From NCBI GenBank assembly GCA_963716085.1, contig OY970288.1, positions 4,340,001 through 4,404,000 of the forward strand: 64,000 nucleotides of DNA. Reading direction: 5' to 3'. Numbering within the stretch: position 1 is the first letter of the stretch; each line of letters begins with the position of its first letter. The translations under genes were made by a program, and so were the position numbers. Below, piece by piece: positions 60,814 to 64,000 of this stretch. The stretch comes from Persicitalea sp963716085 (lineage in GTDB: Bacteria; Bacteroidota; Bacteroidia; Cytophagales; Spirosomataceae). The notes below the pieces were generated by a model, which had not been told where the DNA came from, ran no database searches, and saw only the letters and a list, made by a program, of their open reading frames with translations.

Positions 60814-60917
60814 CAATTTTGAATGATAGAATGAGCGAATGATAGAATGATGGACGAGGTCACCCGCGCGGTGAATGTTTTTATTCACTCATTCTATCAT
60901 TCACTCATTCAAAATTG
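60814..60917. repeat. Inverted GAATGAT/GAATGAG word hairpin between nadB and the lipoprotein gene
   Basis: Words of the form GAATGATAGAATGAG at 60814-60850 are mirrored at 60881-60917. The right arm contains the stop codon and last five codons of the lipoprotein gene. Confidence 0.85.
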
Positions 60918-61365
60918 TAAAGCGAAGCGCCAGCTTCGTCACCCTCGGCGGGTCATACACAGTGCTGCGGGTTTCCATAGTAAACGTATCATTGTAGACG
61001 TTGCGCGGATAGATGTTCCAACCACCCGTTCCGGTGGCCGAGTCGCGCAGGGCGATGACCTTCGTCGGGACGTACACTTTCCACTGGTAATGCTGCGTCG
61101 TGTCGTCGCCCACGAAATGGCCTTCAAAACTACCATCTTTCTTGAAACTCACCCAATCCATGCGGCGATCGAACCTGGCCCCGCTGAGGTGCGGGATGTG
61201 TTTGCCGTTTTTGAAGACGGGTACTTCGTCCATCGCGATTTGGTTCAGGTACCAGCGGTCGGCGGCAAGTAGTCTGGTTTTGGCTTCCCAGACATCTTCG
61301 GCGGGGCGGTTGCAGGTAGTTAGGGTTAATAATATGCTTAAAAACAGCGCGGTTTGGGGTTTCAT
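60901..61365 (-). CDS. Lipoprotein of unknown function between nadB and nadA
   Basis: 154 residues from the ATG at 61365. Signal MKPQTALFLSILLTLTTC with lipobox Cys18, then DRWYLNQIAMDEVPVFKNGK, GSFEGHFVGDDTTQHYQWKV, a lipocalin-like small beta protein pattern. No named family recognised. The last residues (TILNE) and the stop are read from the repeat arm, so its end may have been changed. Envelope location expected. Confidence 0.75.
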   Translation of the reverse strand: MKPQTALFLSILLTLTTCNRPAEDVWEAKTRLLAADRWYLNQIAMDEVPVFKNGKHIPHLSGARFDRRMDWVSFKKDGSFEGHFVGDDTTQHYQWKVYVPTKVIALRDSATGTGGWNIYPRNVYNDTFTMETRSTVYDPPRVTKLALRFTILNE

Positions 61366-61394
61366 GTTTGCTGTTTTTGATTTGCAGCATTTGA

Positions 61395-61478
61395 GATTTG
61401 ACAACTTTCAACGGTGCGGCGTCCCGCAAGTTGTCAAATCTTTTGACTTCGCATTCACGGGCTGGAAGCCCGTACCAC
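61395..61478. repeat. 13-bp inverted repeat followed by a REP palindrome
   Basis: GATTTGACAACTT (61395-61407) is exactly reversed at 61428-61440. At 61456-61478 follows a REP copy, stem ACGGGCT/AGCCCGT with loop GGA, then ACCAC, the reverse orientation of the GTGGTACGGGC family. It sits just after the nadA stop codon. Confidence 0.85.
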
Positions 61479-61481
61479 ACA

Positions 61482-62477
61482 TCAAATCCCTTTGCTCAGT
61501 TCCAGCATCTTGGCTACTGAATCGTAGGCTTTTACGCGAATTTCTTCCGGCACGATGATTTCGGGCTGTTCGTAAAGCAAGGCGTTATATACTTTTTCCA
61601 GCGTGTTCATTTTCATGTACGGACATTCCGAACAGGCGCAGGTGTTGTTGTCCGTAGCTGGGGCAGGAAGCAGTTTTTTGTGCGGTACCGACTGCTTCAT
61701 TTTGTGCAAAATGCCCGCTTCGGTAGCGACGATGAATTTGTCGGCGTCGTTTTCCTGCACGAATTTCAAGAGGCCCGTCGTGGAGCTTACGAAGTCGGCT
61801 TGCATCAGCACGTCCTCCTTGCATTCGGGATGCGCGATAAGCAGCGCGTCGGGGTTGTCTTCCCGCAGTTTTTGCAGTTTTTCGCGTGAGATGTCGATAT
61901 GGACGATGCAGGCACCGTCCCACAGTACCATGTCCCGGCCCGTTTTCTTGGAAACGTAGCGGCCCAGGTTGGCATCGGGGGCAAAGATAATTTTTTGGTC
62001 CTTAGGCAGGCTATTCACGATGTGCAACGCGTTGGACGACGTACACACAATGTCGGTCAGCGCCTTGATTTCGGCGGAGCAGTTGATATAGCTGATCACG
62101 ATGTGATCCGGGTGTCGCGCCTTGAACTCCGCGAACTTGTCAGCCGGAGCCGAGTCGGCCAACGAGCAGCCCGCGTTCAGGTCGGGTATCACGACCTTCT
62201 TGTGCGGGCTGAGGACTTTGGCGGTTTCGCCCATGAAGTGGACGCCGCAGAAGACAATCATATCGGCCTCGGTGGCGGCGGCTTGCTGCGACAGACCGAG
62301 GCTGTCGCCGATGTAGTCGGCCAAGTCCTGAATGGCTCCATCCACGTAATAGTGGGCCAGGATTACGGCGTTTTTCTCCTTTTTCAGGCGGTCGATTTCG
62401 ACGATTAAATCTATATCGTCGGCTACGGCTTCGTTTACATAGCCGTAGCGCGAGACTTGTTCAAGAATGTCGGTCAT
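61482..62477 (-). CDS. nadA: Quinolinate synthase
   Basis: 331 residues. It condenses iminoaspartate with dihydroxyacetone phosphate using a 4Fe-4S cluster. Cluster cysteines are visible in VFCGVHFMGETAKVL, AHPECKED and SECPYMKMNTLEKV; substrate motifs HYYVDGAIQDLADYIGDSLG and YINCSAEIKALTDIVCTSSN. Full length for the family (about 310-350 aa). Partner of NadB three genes away. Followed by a REP hairpin instead of a classic terminator. Confidence 0.97.
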   Translation of the reverse strand: MTDILEQVSRYGYVNEAVADDIDLIVEIDRLKKEKNAVILAHYYVDGAIQDLADYIGDSLGLSQQAAATEADMIVFCGVHFMGETAKVLSPHKKVVIPDLNAGCSLADSAPADKFAEFKARHPDHIVISYINCSAEIKALTDIVCTSSNALHIVNSLPKDQKIIFAPDANLGRYVSKKTGRDMVLWDGACIVHIDISREKLQKLREDNPDALLIAHPECKEDVLMQADFVSSTTGLLKFVQENDADKFIVATEAGILHKMKQSVPHKKLLPAPATDNNTCACSECPYMKMNTLEKVYNALLYEQPEIIVPEEIRVKAYDSVAKMLELSKGI

Positions 62478-62795
62478 TTTTAAGTCGGTTCGTCGGACGA
62501 TTAGGTTGTTAGGTCTTAGGTCGTTAGGTTTCTACGATGTACTCCGTACAGATTTTTGAACTATTGAACCTTCGACCAATAGCGCACTAATGTACAAATT
62601 TTCTTAAAATTCAGGATGCAGTCGTGAGAGTGGCCTGTTCAAGAAGTCAGGCAAACAAAAGCCCTCATTCCCGACGACCGGAGTATGAGGGCTTTCAAAT
62701 ATATCTTGAATAATTCAATAATTGAAAACGTGACGCTACGGTAGATCAGCCTGTTCCACAACCTGATTTCTAAACAACTAAACACCTAAACACCC
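62478..62795. other. Intergenic region with word arrays and a terminator
   Basis: No gene in 318 bp. TTAGGTT/GTTAGGTC words occur at 62501-62530, a terminator at 62658-62695, and TAAACAMC three times (8-bp period) at 62771-62794, ending one base before the phosphate transporter stop codon. The nadA promoter presumably lies between 62480 and 62650; I see no convincing match to the consensus. Confidence 0.7.
62658..62695 (-). terminator. Rho-independent terminator after the phosphate transporter gene
   Basis: On the minus strand AAAGCCCTCAT pairs with ATGAGGGCTTT over a 16-nt loop, followed by TTG after TTTT. An 11-bp perfect stem. Confidence 0.88.
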
Positions 62796-64000
62796 TCAAA
62801 ATACCCAGCGGAAGAAGTAGTACAGCGTGGCTGACAGAATCATCGTCACGGGAAGCGTCAACACCCAGGCAATGACAATGTTACGCACCGTTCCGCCCTG
62901 TAAATTCTTAATGCCTTTGTTGGCCACCATCGTCCCCGCAATACCCGACGAAAGCACGTGGGTGGTACTCACGGGCAATCCCAACCACGACGATGCGCCA
63001 ATGGTACTCGCCGCCACCAATTCCGCCGAAGCGCCCTGCGCGTAGGTCAGGTGCTGCTTACCGATTTTCTCGCCAATCGTGACCACGATGCGCTTCCAAC
63101 CGACCATCGTACCCAGACCCAGCGATAGAGAAATCATCAGAATCACCCAGTCGGGGGCGTAGTCGGTGAAACGGCGGATGCCCGTGTTTTCGCTGATTTG
63201 GGCTTTGAGCACATCGGCGTCGGCCAGGCTGATATTCGCATTCTTGCTATCTAGCAAATCCTTGACGTTGCGGTCGATGAGCAGAATGGAACGACGGGCG
63301 TTGAGGCGCTCACCCTGAGGAAAGGAATTGTCCACGAAAGGCTTGCTGAGCTGGCTTTGGAGGGAGGCGATTTCGCGCTTCGTTTCGGCTAGTTCAGTTT
63401 GATTCAGCGTGGATAGTACGCTGGCGTCCACCTTATTGACGACCGTTTCGATCTGGGCCACGTTAGCACGCATCGAGGTGGGATCGAGGTTATTGTCTAA
63501 CGCGAAATAGGCGGGTGTGATACCTATGAGTATGAGCATGACCAGACCCACTCCCTTCTGGCCATCATTGGAGCCGTGAAAAAAGCTGACCAGGGTACAG
63601 GTGGTGATCAGAATAGCCCGAATCCAGCCGGGAGGCGGTTGATTTTTCTTGGGTTCGCTAAACACCAGTTTTTGCAGCGGTTTATCCAAAACCCGGCGCA
63701 AAATAAACATCAGCGCCACGGCCAGCGAAAAGCCAAACAGCGGCGAGGCCAGCAGCGAGATAAAAATATCGACCGCTTTGGACGTATTGACGCCCGTGCC
63801 GCGCGTGTTTTCGGGCATAAAGGTGAACGCCATCCCTACGCCCAAAATGGAACCGATCAGCGTGTGGGAACTGGAACTGGGTAGTCCAAAGTACCAGGTA
63901 CCAAGGTTCCAGATTATGGCGCTGAAAAGCAGCGCCAGCACCATCGCGATGCTGTGGTAGACGTTTTGATCGATGAGCAGTTCAGTAGGCAAAAGGTTCA
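62796..64000 (-). CDS. PiT family inorganic phosphate transporter (5' end outside window)
   Basis: The C-terminal 401 codons are present and the frame is open to the window edge; the apparent start at 63992 is only a TTG in mid-protein. Membrane helices and the duplicated PiT signature are visible: WNLGTWYFGLPSSSSHTLIG (first repeat context) and ASSWLGLPVSTTHVLSSGIAG (second). SFFHGSNDGQKGVGLVMLIL is the other conserved core. A roughly 115-residue, largely helical cytoplasmic insertion (from about DNNLDPTSMR to ISENTGIRRFTD) separates the two halves. It imports phosphate with H+ or Na+. Confidence 0.93.
   Translation of the reverse strand, partial: NLLPTELLIDQNVYHSIAMVLALLFSAIIWNLGTWYFGLPSSSSHTLIGSILGVGMAFTFMPENTRGTGVNTSKAVDIFISLLASPLFGFSLAVALMFILRRVLDKPLQKLVFSEPKKNQPPPGWIRAILITTCTLVSFFHGSNDGQKGVGLVMLILIGITPAYFALDNNLDPTSMRANVAQIETVVNKVDASVLSTLNQTELAETKREIASLQSQLSKPFVDNSFPQGERLNARRSILLIDRNVKDLLDSKNANISLADADVLKAQISENTGIRRFTDYAPDWVILMISLSLGLGTMVGWKRIVVTIGEKIGKQHLTYAQGASAELVAASTIGASSWLGLPVSTTHVLSSGIAGTMVANKGIKNLQGGTVRNIVIAWVLTLPVTMILSATLYYFFRWVF

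Noticed and set aside
1..64000. tRNA or rRNA genes
   Set aside because: No cloverleaf-like or rRNA-like segment was recognised in any intergenic region by eye; a covariance-model scan was not possible.

Overview
The window is a GC-rich (roughly 55%) chromosomal segment of a Bacteroidota bacterium, most likely order Cytophagales and plausibly family Spirosomataceae (inference). The evidence is the gliding/type IX secretion lipoprotein GldD, a protein with a T9SS-type C-terminal sorting region, DUF4270, a single-domain GT5 glycogen synthase, LytTR two-component proteins with a Reg_prop/Y_Y_Y sensor, and Bacteroidota-type promoters (TTTG, about 19 nt, TAnnTTTG). The window opens inside mreB and closes inside a PiT phosphate transporter. 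No tRNA, rRNA or CRISPR array was found.

Layout. 0-5.3 kb holds housekeeping genes: mreB, lpxB-queD (overlapping ATGA), hldD, a decayed toxin-antitoxin locus, a Uma2 nuclease and panC. 5.5-11.4 kb holds a LytS/LytTR two-component pair, a one-TM protein and a solo LytTR regulator. 11.4-21.4 kb is a surface-protein locus: an M43 metalloprotease/Ig-like protein, a chimeric LytTR fragment, an AT-rich segment with an unrecognised secreted protein, a 1,516-residue multi-domain adhesin-like protein, and orphan copies of a shared C-terminal module. 21.4-23.8 kb is a scrap heap: a Uma2 gene, two 3' remnants of a DUF1016 nuclease, a PIN-toxin operon and palindromic repeats. 23.9-29.7 kb carries gldD, glmS, DUF4270, glgA and an unknown gene with a textbook promoter. 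29.8-34.6 kb has two tandem paralogous lipoproteins, two tandem DUF2141 proteins and a penicillin-acylase family enzyme. 34.6-40.9 kb has a DegT aminotransferase, a REP-associated transposase (RAYT) bracketed by its palindromes, mutS, an orphan DUF433 antitoxin and two small proteins. 41-45.9 kb has a three-subunit molybdenum hydroxylase (PaoABC-like) and a YitT membrane protein. 46-53.3 kb has an IS4-family insertion sequence directly in front of a four-gene set (Tat-exported Gfo/Idh oxidoreductase, propeller-HEAT-cytochrome c protein, Tat-exported TIM-barrel isomerase, SDR) that looks like periplasmic sugar oxidation. 53.4-64 kb has an M3 peptidase, a PepSY protein, a flavin amine oxidase, DUF5618, a T9SS-type protein, nadB, a lipoprotein, nadA and the PiT transporter.

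The most unusual large-scale signal is between the genes. Many intergenic spaces carry short arrays of a 7-8 bp word, each locus with its own word, often paired in inverted orientation to make long hairpins, and often touching a stop or start codon. In several genes the repeat now encodes a protein end (lpxB, the 60.9 kb lipoprotein, the sensor kinase N terminus, the cytochrome N terminus, the solo LytTR C terminus). True REP palindromes (core GTGGTACGGGC) cluster around the RAYT, and a second palindrome (GGTCTGAG stem) occurs four times between 21.0 and 23.8 kb.
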